Notes under the pieces: model-generated
The model's input: only the letters and a program-made list of their open reading frames with translations
Databases searched by the model: none
What the model was told of the DNA's origin: nothing
Part shown: in pieces, positions 1-7,623 of the stretch
How the letters are laid out: each line of letters starts with the position of its first letter
Position numbering within the stretch: position 1 is the first letter of the stretch
Made by a program: the position numbers and the translations under genes
DNA from: Gammaproteobacteria bacterium
GTDB taxonomy: Bacteria; Pseudomonadota; Gammaproteobacteria; Pseudomonadales; Azotimanducaceae
Reading direction: 5' to 3'
NCBI GenBank assembly: GCA_009846005.1
Contig: VXYL01000004.1
Span: 1-44,071, forward strand
Length of the DNA: 44,071 nt

Positions 1-11
1 GGGGCACCGGG

Positions 12-157
12 TTGGGGACTCCCACCTTGGCAGAGGCACCGGGCACCGGCTTGGGGACTCCCACCTTGGCGGAGGCACCGGCACCGGCTTGGGGACACCC
101 ACCTTGGCGGCACCGGCTTGGGGACACCCACCTTGGCGTGGACTGGTTGGGGACACC
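12..157. repeat. Degenerate tandem repeat, about five units
   Basis: The motif TTGGGGACWCCCACCTTGGC begins at 12, 51, 89 and 118, and a truncated copy begins at 147. Spacing is 39, 38, 29 and 29 bases. The longer units hold an additional GAGGCACCGG-type filler, so the array looks like a decaying minisatellite with unit-length variation. It continues to the left edge and may extend outside the window. Reading frames through it are open only because the repeat has no stops; none has a start or ribosome site that suggests a real protein. Confidence 0.8.
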
Positions 158-202
158 GACGCAGAACGTTTCCGCCGGCAGGTTGCCGACACTCGCAGGG
201 TT

Positions 203-244
203 AACGCTTTGGCGTTCGAAGTTGTGCCAGAATGACAATGTCAT
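203..244. promoter_or_regulatory. Dyad symmetries upstream of the SDR gene
   Basis: Two inverted repeats sit in the leader of the SDR-like gene: AACGC-TTTG-GCGTT at 203-216 and the 13-base palindrome ATGACAATGTCAT at 232-244, which ends 57 bases before the start codon. Such spacing suits a repressor operator near a promoter. No convincing -35/-10 pair was identified, so the role is inferred from symmetry and position only. Confidence 0.35.
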
Positions 245-301
245 CCCGACGCCAACAGTACGTCGGCGTCCGTTCACCACCAGCGCAAAGGAGACGCAAG
301 C

Positions 302-1057
302 GTGAAACCTGTTTGCCTCGTGATCGGCGCCGGAGGTGGCATCGGCGGCAATGTCGGCCGCCGATTCGCGCGCGAGGGCTACCACGCCGTTTTGTGCCGC
401 CGCAGCGACGAGGAAGGCCTGAACCGGCTCATCGCGACGATCGAGTCCGACGGCGGCACCGCATCGGGCTACCTGCTCAACGCCGTTGAGGACGAGAGCA
501 TCGAGAGTCGAGTCAAGGCAGTCGAAGCGGAGATCGGACCGATCGAGGTGGCGGTCTACAACCTCGGCGCACAGATCGGAAACCGATCGCTTCGGGATAC
601 TACCCACAAGGCATTCGAGATGGGCTGGCGGCTCGCCACGTTCGGCCTGTTTCGCCTAGCCCAGTCGGTCTGCCCGCTCATGGAAGAACGTGGGCGGGGC
701 ACGCTGTTGGTCACTTCGGCCACGGCGGCGATGCGCGGCAATCCCGGGCAACACTCGCACGCTGCGGCCATGGGCGGACGGCGGCTGCTTTGCCAGACCC
801 TGAACGCCGAGTACGGCCCGAAAGGTGTCCACGTTGCCCACTTGGTCGTCGACGGGAGCGTCGATGCGCCCGATACGCTCGGCAAGATGCTCGGACCCGA
901 GCGCTACCGCAAGTTGCGGGAAACCCGCGGCGACGGTCTCATGCGGCCAGACAAGATAGCCGATACGTTCTGGCACGTAGCCCAACAGCACCGCTCGGTG
1001 TGGACACACGAACTCGACTTACGCCCGTTCTCGGATAGTCCATGGTGGAACGAGTAG
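302..1057 (+). CDS. SDR-family protein with substituted catalytic residues
   Basis: A 251-residue Rossmann-fold protein of the short-chain dehydrogenase/reductase superfamily. The nucleotide-binding glycine motif GAGGGIG is at residues 9-15, the usual Asn-Leu-Gly stretch at 87-89 and the catalytic Ser position at 139. The C-terminal half (YGPKGVHVAH and VVDG) matches SDRs that ordinarily carry Tyr-x3-Lys. Here His153 and Met157 occupy the Tyr and Lys positions, so normal SDR hydride-transfer chemistry is doubtful although the cofactor site looks intact. The start is GTG, supported by AAGGAG at 288-293, 8 bases upstream. The next gene, an LLM oxidoreductase, follows after 79 bases on the same strand. 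Substrate unknown. It may be an enzyme with altered chemistry or a binding protein. Confidence 0.85.
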   Translation: MKPVCLVIGAGGGIGGNVGRRFAREGYHAVLCRRSDEEGLNRLIATIESDGGTASGYLLNAVEDESIESRVKAVEAEIGPIEVAVYNLGAQIGNRSLRDTTHKAFEMGWRLATFGLFRLAQSVCPLMEERGRGTLLVTSATAAMRGNPGQHSHAAAMGGRRLLCQTLNAEYGPKGVHVAHLVVDGSVDAPDTLGKMLGPERYRKLRETRGDGLMRPDKIADTFWHVAQQHRSVWTHELDLRPFSDSPWWNE

Positions 1058-1136
1058 CGCGCCGAGCACGGAGCATCGATCCGACGCGACGTAGCCCGAC
1101 GCCGCCATTTCCACACCGAGGATAGGCTCGCGCCGT

Positions 1137-2192
1137 ATGGGAACAACACCCGAGTTTGGGCTAAACCGTTTCGACTGGACATCCACGGAGTCCTTCGTGG
1201 CCGACGTAAGGCGAGCCGAGGAGCTTGGCTTCGGCTACGCGCTCATCCCCAGGAACCCGCTGTCGCGCCCCGATCCCTACATGCAACTGGCCGTCACGGC
1301 CGAACGAACGTCTCGAATCCGACTCGGTCTCTTGCTGGACAACCCCGTACTTCATCATCCTGCAACTTCGGCAAGTTCCATCGCGACACTCGACGAAATC
1401 TCGGCAGGCCGGGCATTACTGACCTACGGAATCGGCGACACCGCCGTGCGCTGGCTAGGGCTACGCCCAGCCCGTGTGGCCGAGCTGGAGAAAGCCACGG
1501 TCTTGGCGAAACGACTGCTCATGGGAGAGGAAGTCGAGATCGGAGCGGTCCGTCCGGCCCGCCTGCAGCATGCTAGGCCCGTCCCCGTGTGGATCGCCGC
1601 GGGAGGACCGAAAACCATCGAGATGGCGGCACGAGTAGCCGACGGCGTGTTCCTTCGCGTCGGCCGCCACCCAGATAACCTGCGCGCCGCCATGGCGCGC
1701 ATCCGCCGCGGCGCAATGGCGGCGGGACGAAACCCGGTCGACATCGGCATCGGGCTGATCTTCCACACCGTGGCGAGCGACGATCCCGCCGAGACTCGCG
1801 CCATCGCGCGCTCGATGGCCGCGGGGTACTACGAGTACTCCCCCGCCCTCTTCGAGATCCCGGGCCTGCGCTGGAACGGCCCACCCGTCGAAGCACTGAA
1901 ACGCCGCGTCTATCCGGACTTCCACCACGCCCCCGACCTCGCAGCGTCGGGCAAGCTCGTCGACTTCCTCGACGACGAGACCGCAGACTCGTTCTCGTTG
2001 TTCGGAACGGCGCAAGACATCGCGGGCCAGCTGCAAAGGGCCATCGAGATCACCGGCAGGGCAGACATTGTCGTTCCCCATCCCGTGCCGATGCCTAAAC
2101 CCGGGGAGCCGGTCGCTCGCGTACTGCGCTCGGCTCCGCCCGGGGCCGACTACAAAACCTGGTTTGCTAGCGAAGTGATGCCGCTGCTGTAG
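1137..2192 (+). CDS. LLM-class (luciferase-like) flavin/F420 oxidoreductase
   Basis: A 351-residue TIM-barrel protein of the bacterial luciferase-like superfamily. The N-terminus FGLNRFDWTS begins strand 1. The RIRLG segment, the ATLDEISAGRALLTYGIGD segment and VPVWIAAGGPK further on are family landmarks around the flavin or deazaflavin site. Members oxidise or reduce small organic molecules with FMN or F420; the substrate cannot be read from sequence. The ATG at 1137 has only a weak upstream AGG, so the start is moderately supported. It follows the SDR-like gene on the same strand and may be co-transcribed. A 239-base gap separates it from a second LLM gene that belongs to a different subgroup. 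Confidence 0.85.
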   Translation: MGTTPEFGLNRFDWTSTESFVADVRRAEELGFGYALIPRNPLSRPDPYMQLAVTAERTSRIRLGLLLDNPVLHHPATSASSIATLDEISAGRALLTYGIGDTAVRWLGLRPARVAELEKATVLAKRLLMGEEVEIGAVRPARLQHARPVPVWIAAGGPKTIEMAARVADGVFLRVGRHPDNLRAAMARIRRGAMAAGRNPVDIGIGLIFHTVASDDPAETRAIARSMAAGYYEYSPALFEIPGLRWNGPPVEALKRRVYPDFHHAPDLAASGKLVDFLDDETADSFSLFGTAQDIAGQLQRAIEITGRADIVVPHPVPMPKPGEPVARVLRSAPPGADYKTWFASEVMPLL

Positions 2193-2431
2193 GAGAGCCT
2201 GCGGCGCCCCGTGGGACGCCGTTCCAGGTCCATCGGTTCAGGCGCGTGATGCCCGGAAACAGTACAACTTAAATTATTGATATTGTTAATTATTTTAATC
2301 GTTTTTCTCTCCGACTACAGCGAGATGCACGACAAAGCGCCATCATCATCCGCCACGGTCACTATCCGAGCCGTCTTCGAATCCGAGGCTCGAAATCAGC
2401 TACCTAAGCCAACAAACCTAGAAACAGATAC
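2193..2431. other. Intergenic region with AT-rich island
   Basis: This 239-base gap between two LLM genes contains a sharply AT-rich patch at about 2265-2308, in strong contrast to the GC-rich surroundings. It probably includes promoter elements for the downstream LLM gene, but no -35/-10 pair with good spacing stands out. No small coding region with a ribosome site was seen. Confidence 0.5.
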
Positions 2432-3373
2432 ATGAGGTACGGGATCTACTTGCCAACACGGGGCCCGCTGGCGGAACCCGACGCGCTTGCGGCCGTTGCG
2501 CGCGGTGCCGAGTCGATGGGGTACGCGAGCATCGTCGTTGGCGACCACATCGTGTTCCCCGTTCAGGTCGAGTCACAATACCCCTATACGATCGACGGAG
2601 GATTCCCCGGTCGGGGCGATGCCTTGGAGCAGCTCTCGCTCCTGGCTTTCGTGGCCGGCGTCACGGAGCGTGCACGCCTCGTCACCAGCGTCATGATCCT
2701 CCCGCACCGAAATCCGCTGCTGACGGCGAAGATGCTCGCAACCATCGACGTCCTGTCCAAGGGACGGCTGACGGTCGGCGTCGGTGTGGGCTGGATGCGC
2801 GAAGAGTTCCAAGCGCTCGGTGCGGCCGACTTCGACAAGCGCGGCAGCGTTAGCGACGAATACCTCGAGATACTCAGGAAGTGCTGGACGCGGGATCCGG
2901 TGGCGCATCGCGGGCGGTTCTATGCGTTCGAGGCCTTGCACTGCATCCCTCGTCCGGTCCAGCAACCCCATCCGCCGATCTGGATCGGCGGCCACAGCAT
3001 CCGTTCCCTGCGGCGCGTGGCGCGGCACGGGGACGGATGGCATCCGGTCGGCGCAACGTCTGCTTCGCCGCTGCCCCCGGCGGAATTGCGATCGCTGCTG
3101 GACCGGTTGAAGCGTCTGACGGACGCCGAAGGGCGGGACTACGACTCCCTGACCATCTCGTTCAAAGCGCCATCCTACGACCCCGGGCGCATACCGCCGG
3201 GCCACGGTCGTTTGCACTTCACCGGTGAGCCGGACCAGATCGCGGAAGATCTGCTGGCCTACGAAGCATTGGGCGTCGACGAAGTGTCGTTCGACTTCCG
3301 CAGTCCGCCGGTCTCTCAAACCCTCGACCGCATGCAGCGCTTCATGGACGAGGTGGCACCGCTCGTTCGATGA
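2432..3373 (+). CDS. LLM-class F420-dependent oxidoreductase
   Basis: A 313-residue luciferase-like TIM-barrel protein that resembles the F420-dependent LLM group (TIGR03619-like). Landmarks are the MRYGIYLPTRGP start, GDHIVFP near residues 37-43, the GRLTVGVGVGWMREEF segment and PPIWIGGHS. The GVGWMREEF motif is typical of enzymes that bind the deazaflavin F420. Start ATG at 2432; no strong ribosome site is visible. It converges on the sulfatase gene with only 26 bases between the stops and no obvious terminator hairpin. Substrate unknown. Its subgroup differs from that of the LLM gene at 1137, so a recent duplication is unlikely. Confidence 0.87.
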   Translation: MRYGIYLPTRGPLAEPDALAAVARGAESMGYASIVVGDHIVFPVQVESQYPYTIDGGFPGRGDALEQLSLLAFVAGVTERARLVTSVMILPHRNPLLTAKMLATIDVLSKGRLTVGVGVGWMREEFQALGAADFDKRGSVSDEYLEILRKCWTRDPVAHRGRFYAFEALHCIPRPVQQPHPPIWIGGHSIRSLRRVARHGDGWHPVGATSASPLPPAELRSLLDRLKRLTDAEGRDYDSLTISFKAPSYDPGRIPPGHGRLHFTGEPDQIAEDLLAYEALGVDEVSFDFRSPPVSQTLDRMQRFMDEVAPLVR

Positions 3374-3399
3374 ACGACCGAATCAGGTGCCGTTGGGCG

Positions 3400-4830
3400 T
3401 CACGGTAGTTTCGCCAGGTTGACGTCCGCGAGCAGCGTGGACAGGTGTTCTTCGCTGATCGCCTCGCGAACGCCCGCAAGCGCCGGGTCGTCAACACGGT
3501 TATGCAACTCGCGCGGATCCTCGGCCATGTCGTACAAGTCCAAGGGCTCGCGGGTGCGGGTGTTCACAGTCATCTTGTAGCGGTCGGTGAGAACCATCGA
3601 ATAAGGGTCCCGGCCCGCGAATTCGCTCAATACCGCCGCCTGGTGCCGCTGCGCATTCGCATCGCCCGAGCCAGCATTGACCAACGGCACCAGGGAGCGG
3701 CCGGGGCTGGCCTCGAGGGCGTCTGCCCCGGCGGCATCCACCACCGTTGCGCCAATGTCCAAGTGATCGGTCAGCCCAGCACTCACCCAGCCATCGGCAC
3801 CGCCTGGGGGACGTACGACAAGGGGCACCTTGACTGCGCCTTCGTAGAACACCTTCTTCGCGATCAGGCCGTGGTCGCCGAGCATCTCGCCGTGATCCGC
3901 CGAATAGATGATCCAGGTATTGTCCAGGTGCCCGTTCGCCTCGAGGGCCTCGATGACCAGGCCAATACCGTCATCGATCAGGGTCACCTTGCCGTAGTAG
4001 TAGGTCTTCATGACTTGGTTCTGGGCGACACTCATCCCGTCAAGCTGGGCAGCAGCACCCGCGAGCATCATCTCCACGAGCGGCGCCACGGGGCCTCTTT
4101 GCTGTTGCGTGATCGACAGCGGCATGCTGTCAGCGTCGTAACGGCGACGGTATTCCGCCGGCGAATCCCAGGGGTTGTGCGGACCCCCGAAACAGACCTG
4201 CAGGTAGAACGGTTCCTCACGCTCGTAGCTGCGGACCCACTCCGCAGCCGTCCGGGCGATGTACATGTCCAGATGATCTTCGGTGGGCAGCAGGCACGGC
4301 GGCGTTTCCCAGGGTTGCTGCACCCGCTCCCGTTCACCGCGAACGTAGGTGCGCAGGTACTCCCGATGAACATCCAGAAGCCCCTTCGCCGCCAAGTGAT
4401 CGGTGTACGGGGAGTCCGTCGTCATCGACTCCACGGGACCGGTGATCTCCTGGGCGTCGATGTATCCCCATTCGTGCAACTCTCCGATGTGGTCGCGGGT
4501 ATGCACTTGGCCGTGCCGCATATGGGTCTTGCCTACAACCGCCGTGTGGTAGCCGGCATCCCGGACATTGCGCACATGACTCGGCCCATGCCGCAGTTCG
4601 GGGTCGGCCATTGACCAGACCCCGTGTTGGTGCACCGGCTTGCCCGAGATCAGGCTGGCGCGCGTCGTCATGCAAACCGGCGCACTCGCGCAGCATCGCG
4701 GAAAGACAACACCTTCAGCCGCCAATCGGTCGGCATTGGGCGTTATCGCGACCGGATCCCCCGCGTAGCCGAAGGTATCCGCGCGTTGCTGGTCGGTGAA
4801 GATCAGGACGACATTGGGTTTGGCGGTCAT
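3400..4830 (-). CDS. Sulfatase-family hydrolase with variant active-site motif
   Basis: A 476-residue alkaline-phosphatase-superfamily protein. The N-terminal metal-binding segment VVLIFTDQQR (Asp13) and the later SADHGEMLGDHGLI segment are classic for sulfatases. The position of the formylglycine motif reads APVCMTTRASLISG, with Cys53-Met-Thr-Thr-Arg57. The usual form is Cys-x-Pro/Ala-x-Arg, so Pro is replaced by Thr. If Cys53 is still converted to formylglycine, the enzyme would cleave sulfate esters (or phosphonate esters, as related hydrolases do). No signal peptide is seen, so it is probably cytoplasmic. The ATG at 4830 is preferred to a TTG 18 bases upstream because the protein then begins directly with the family N-terminus; neither has a good ribosome site. 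Confidence 0.9.
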   Translation of the reverse strand: MTAKPNVVLIFTDQQRADTFGYAGDPVAITPNADRLAAEGVVFPRCCASAPVCMTTRASLISGKPVHQHGVWSMADPELRHGPSHVRNVRDAGYHTAVVGKTHMRHGQVHTRDHIGELHEWGYIDAQEITGPVESMTTDSPYTDHLAAKGLLDVHREYLRTYVRGERERVQQPWETPPCLLPTEDHLDMYIARTAAEWVRSYEREEPFYLQVCFGGPHNPWDSPAEYRRRYDADSMPLSITQQQRGPVAPLVEMMLAGAAAQLDGMSVAQNQVMKTYYYGKVTLIDDGIGLVIEALEANGHLDNTWIIYSADHGEMLGDHGLIAKKVFYEGAVKVPLVVRPPGGADGWVSAGLTDHLDIGATVVDAAGADALEASPGRSLVPLVNAGSGDANAQRHQAAVLSEFAGRDPYSMVLTDRYKMTVNTRTREPLDLYDMAEDPRELHNRVDDPALAGVREAISEEHLSTLLADVNLAKLP

Positions 4831-4870
4831 GGAGACACGATACTTCAATACGAAGCCGCCGGGCTACGGA

Positions 4871-5596
4871 CTAATGGCTCCCGCTGGCAAGCTGGGCCGC
4901 CGCCACATGAAATGCCGGATCACGCTTGCGGGACATGATCGCGGCCGCCGTCCTGCCGTCGCGGTCGGGAATGTCCCCCCTGGCGCCGTATGCCGCGAAC
5001 GTCCGGAAGTGCCGAATGTCGCTTCTCTTCTTCAGCATGTAGTGCAACGCGGTCATCCCGCGCACGTCCCGGTAGTCCGGGTCGGCACCTGCCTCGAGCA
5101 GCGCCTTGGCACCCCGGAACCTGCTGTACTTGGCGGCGTGCAGGAGCGGCGTTTCCGCTTCCGCAACGGCCTCCAGGTTCGCTCCCGCGTCCACGAGCAG
5201 CGCGACCATGTCGAGGTCATCGCGATAGACCGCCGCCCAGAGGCAGTGTTCCGGCGATGATCCGGACGCCAGCAGGTACCGTGCCAAATCGATATTGCCG
5301 CCCCGGGAAACGGCGTACCACAGCGGCGTAGCCCGCCAAGTCCCCTCGGTGAACGCGGCCGCGTTGACGTCGATTCCGAGGTCGAGCAGCGCGCCCGCCA
5401 GCGGAATCGCGTCTGCCGGGTCCAAACCTCCCACGCGCGCATCGACACTCGCGCAGAGGTGCAGCCAGTTCCGGCCACGCTCGTCGACGTGGTACAGCAA
5501 TTCGGGGCGCGACTTGAGTCCGGCGACCACCGCCCCAGCGTCGAATGCTCTTACGCACGCCGTGAGGCGACTCTTCGAAGTCGGCACTACACCCAT
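4871..5596 (-). CDS. Ankyrin-repeat protein
   Basis: A 241-residue protein made almost wholly of ankyrin repeats, which mediate protein-protein binding. Five to six repeats can be read: about residues 40-78, 88-115 (ATPLWYAVSRGG), 116-141, 148-173 (TPLLHAAKYS ending in GADPDY), 180-207 (MTALHYML) and a degenerate one after 214. No signal peptide or membrane segment. The ATG at 5596 has AAGGA 9 bases upstream and starts after the ParB-like stop; longer open frames would overlap that gene. It follows the ParB-like gene by 62 bases on the same strand and may share its transcript. Ankyrin proteins occur in symbionts as secreted effectors but also as housekeeping partners; export by the T3SS 3 kb away is speculation. 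Confidence 0.85.
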   Translation of the reverse strand: MGVVPTSKSRLTACVRAFDAGAVVAGLKSRPELLYHVDERGRNWLHLCASVDARVGGLDPADAIPLAGALLDLGIDVNAAAFTEGTWRATPLWYAVSRGGNIDLARYLLASGSSPEHCLWAAVYRDDLDMVALLVDAGANLEAVAEAETPLLHAAKYSRFRGAKALLEAGADPDYRDVRGMTALHYMLKKRSDIRHFRTFAAYGARGDIPDRDGRTAAAIMSRKRDPAFHVAAAQLASGSH

Positions 5597-5658
5597 GAGA
5601 CTTCGTCCTTCATGGTCCGTCTTTGAAAGTCGGGCGAGTAGGACAGCATCCGGTCCGG

Positions 5659-6888
5659 CTATGGGTTCGACTCCGGGTCTTTCGACCCCGACGCGTTGCG
5701 AATCGCATCCACGACTGCACGTTCCCAGCCGCCGCGTTGCGCCCGTAGGACCTCCGCCACCGCCGCGCATCGCCACCGGTCCCACTCCAATCCGCTCGCG
5801 CGTGCCGTCGACCAGACGCAACCCTCTAGCCATGCTCGCTCCGCGTCCTTCGCAACCTCACCCGTAAGGGTCGCCGCCAAGCGCCGTCCGAGCCGCACCC
5901 GCGCTGCCCCGGACATTTCCACCGCCAACAGCGCCTCGATCTGTTCCGCCAGTTCCGCCTGCTCCGCATCCGTCTGTTCGTGCGCACGTACGTTGACCGA
6001 GAAACCGCCGCGGCGGTCGCGGTCGATCTTCGCCATCACAGGTCCGCCGCGGTTCCTTCTCTTGCGGCGTTCAAAGAGCGTCTCCCGGTCCATTCGGGCA
6101 CCTGCGGCGCCGAACAATGCGTCATACAGGGCAATCGCCGGCAGTTCTCCCGGCGTCAGCGCCTTCGCCCGCCGCATTGCCTCCGGCTTGAGCGTCGCGT
6201 CCTCGCACGCGGCCGCGAGCCGTTCGGCCTGGCGGCTGGTTAGTTCGTGCATCACGGGGTAGACGAGGCGCTCGATCCACGCCTCGTCCAACAGTGCCGT
6301 CGCACTCTTGATCGCCCGCGAGACCGTGTTCCGACTGCACCCGATATCCGCTGCAAGCGCCGATTGGTTGACGAACACGCCGGCCTCCAAGAGCGCCTTC
6401 CACTGTCGGGCGTTCTCAAGGGGCGATACGCCTTCCGACCACTCGTTCTCGCCATACATCAAGGCCGCACAGTGCGCATCGGACAGCGACGCTTCGCGGA
6501 CCTCTGCGCGCCACGGTACCCCCGCGCGCCGACATGCCTCGAGGCGACGCACGCCGAACACCGCCTCGACGACGTGCGAGTCTCCCGGCGGCAGACGACG
6601 CGCCAACCCCAACTGCTGCTGTCCGTCGCGGCGGATTGACGCGGCCAGCGCCTCCAGAGACTCATCGTCCATTCCGGACCGCGTACGGTTGTGGTAGTCC
6701 CACGGACGCACCTGGGCTGGATCGAACGCCTCGATGTGCACGACTTCCGGCGTTCCACCCGAGGGGTCCAGCCCAGACTCCGGCGGCAGCGCTACATCAC
6801 CGCTGCCCGACTCCGACGCACTCCGGGGCATGGGCCCCGCTCCGGCGACCGGAATCTCTCCCGGCCCCATCGTCTGATCCTTGGTCAT
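5659..6888 (-). CDS. ParB/Spo0J-like DNA-binding protein, orphan
   Basis: A 409-residue ParB-family protein. The ParB/Sulfiredoxin-type N-domain runs from about residue 60. It includes SLEALAASIRRDGQQQ, the VFGVRRLEACRRAG segment (counterpart of the GERR box) and an ENEWSEGVSPLENARQW segment (counterpart of the ENxQR box). The helix-turn-helix follows (ADIGCSRNTVSRAIKSA). The C-terminal third is unlike chromosomal ParB and resembles plasmid or phage partition proteins. No parA lies beside it, so a classical partition operon is not evident; it may act as a DNA-binding regulator or belong to a mobile-element remnant. ATG at 6888 is preferred because GGAG sits 8 bases upstream; the GTG 6 bases earlier would be too close to it. 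Confidence 0.82.
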   Translation of the reverse strand: MTKDQTMGPGEIPVAGAGPMPRSASESGSGDVALPPESGLDPSGGTPEVVHIEAFDPAQVRPWDYHNRTRSGMDDESLEALAASIRRDGQQQLGLARRLPPGDSHVVEAVFGVRRLEACRRAGVPWRAEVREASLSDAHCAALMYGENEWSEGVSPLENARQWKALLEAGVFVNQSALAADIGCSRNTVSRAIKSATALLDEAWIERLVYPVMHELTSRQAERLAAACEDATLKPEAMRRAKALTPGELPAIALYDALFGAAGARMDRETLFERRKRRNRGGPVMAKIDRDRRGGFSVNVRAHEQTDAEQAELAEQIEALLAVEMSGAARVRLGRRLAATLTGEVAKDAERAWLEGCVWSTARASGLEWDRWRCAAVAEVLRAQRGGWERAVVDAIRNASGSKDPESNP

Positions 6889-6906
6889 GCTCACTACTCC
6901 GCACGA

Positions 6907-6928
6907 TCTCGCCTAAATCTCGGCGAGA
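6907..6928. promoter_or_regulatory. Inverted repeat upstream of the ParB-like gene
   Basis: TCTCGCC at 6907-6913 and GGCGAGA at 6922-6928 form a perfect 7-base dyad with an 8-base centre, ending 19 bases before the ParB-like start. ParB-family proteins often autoregulate through sites near their own promoter, so this may be an operator. It does not resemble the chromosomal parS consensus. Confidence 0.4.
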
Positions 6929-7100
6929 ACCTCGAAAGAGCGCCCGAGCATCGGCCGGTCCAAACACCGTCCCGCCTCACAATAGAGTACGCCTTTCCCG
7001 TCGGGCTGTTGACTCATTTGTTGCAGCTTTCAAGTAGCGCATCGGCGGTATGGCAATCGCTCATAAACCAAGCGTTTAAGGTGACCTCACTAGAAAGTTC

Positions 7101-7124
7101 CTGTATCATCTACGGTTGATACAG
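7101..7124. promoter_or_regulatory. Inverted repeat ahead of the DUF6788-like gene
   Basis: CTGTATCA (7101-7108) and TGATACAG (7117-7124) form a perfect 8-base dyad around an 8-base centre, in the gap between the divergent ParB-like and DUF6788-like genes. It lies just upstream of the ATG at 7143 and could be an operator or the end of a lost mobile element. Its half-site spacing does not fit a LexA box. Confidence 0.45.
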
Positions 7125-7142
7125 ATCACAAAACAAGCGTAC

Positions 7143-7523
7143 ATGGTCGTGACGGACGAAATCGAAACACTGCGGCGAACCCGGGATGACCTACGCAACG
7201 AACTGGCTTGTGTCGGGGACCTCCGCCCCGGCACGCTAGTTGAGATCGCCCGCAAGTGCGGGAAACCGGGTTGCCGCTGCGCGAGGCCGGGGAATCCCGC
7301 CCATCGCGGCTGGGCGCTCGCGCGCAGCGTCGGCGGCAGGCGGGTGAACCGCGGCGTACCCAGGGACGCCCTCGACCTGACGCGGGCGCATATCGCGGAA
7401 CACGCGCGGTTCAAGGAACTCGCGCGGCGGTTCGTGGACGCGAACGAGGCACTGTGCCGGGCGCGGCTCAAAGCCAGCGGGGAAAAGGAGAACGCGACAA
7501 AGGGAGATGTTTCCGTTCGCTGA
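7143..7523 (+). CDS. Small DUF6788-like protein with a Cys cluster
   Basis: A 126-residue basic protein. The motif ARKCGKPGCRCARPG (Cys-x4-Cys-x-Cys) followed by a GWALARSVGGRRV segment matches, from memory, the DUF6788 family, whose members are often found near transposases and other mobile genes. The cysteines could bind metal, but function is unknown. The C-terminal half is helical and charged (LTRAHIAEHARFKELARRF). The start is uncertain. ATG at 7143 is used because an in-frame TTG at 7116 falls inside the inverted repeat; neither has a clear ribosome site. No transposase is visible next to it. It converges on sctQ with a 100-base gap. Confidence 0.6.
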   Translation: MVVTDEIETLRRTRDDLRNELACVGDLRPGTLVEIARKCGKPGCRCARPGNPAHRGWALARSVGGRRVNRGVPRDALDLTRAHIAEHARFKELARRFVDANEALCRARLKASGEKENATKGDVSVR

Positions 7524-7623
7524 ACCGATCCCTACGCGGCTACGCGATCACCCACACCGTGGTCGCCGACTGGACCGGGGCGATCGCGGGACGGGTCGGC
7601 CGTCGCCCGCCAATCCGCGCCGT

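Noticed and set aside
12-305. Open frame of 97 codons across the tandem repeat
   Set aside because: It exists because the repeat has no stops; its product is a repeat-derived peptide, it lacks a ribosome site and it overlaps the SDR start.
7101-7124. LexA box
   Set aside because: The outer triplets are CTG and CAG, but they are 18 bases apart instead of 10.
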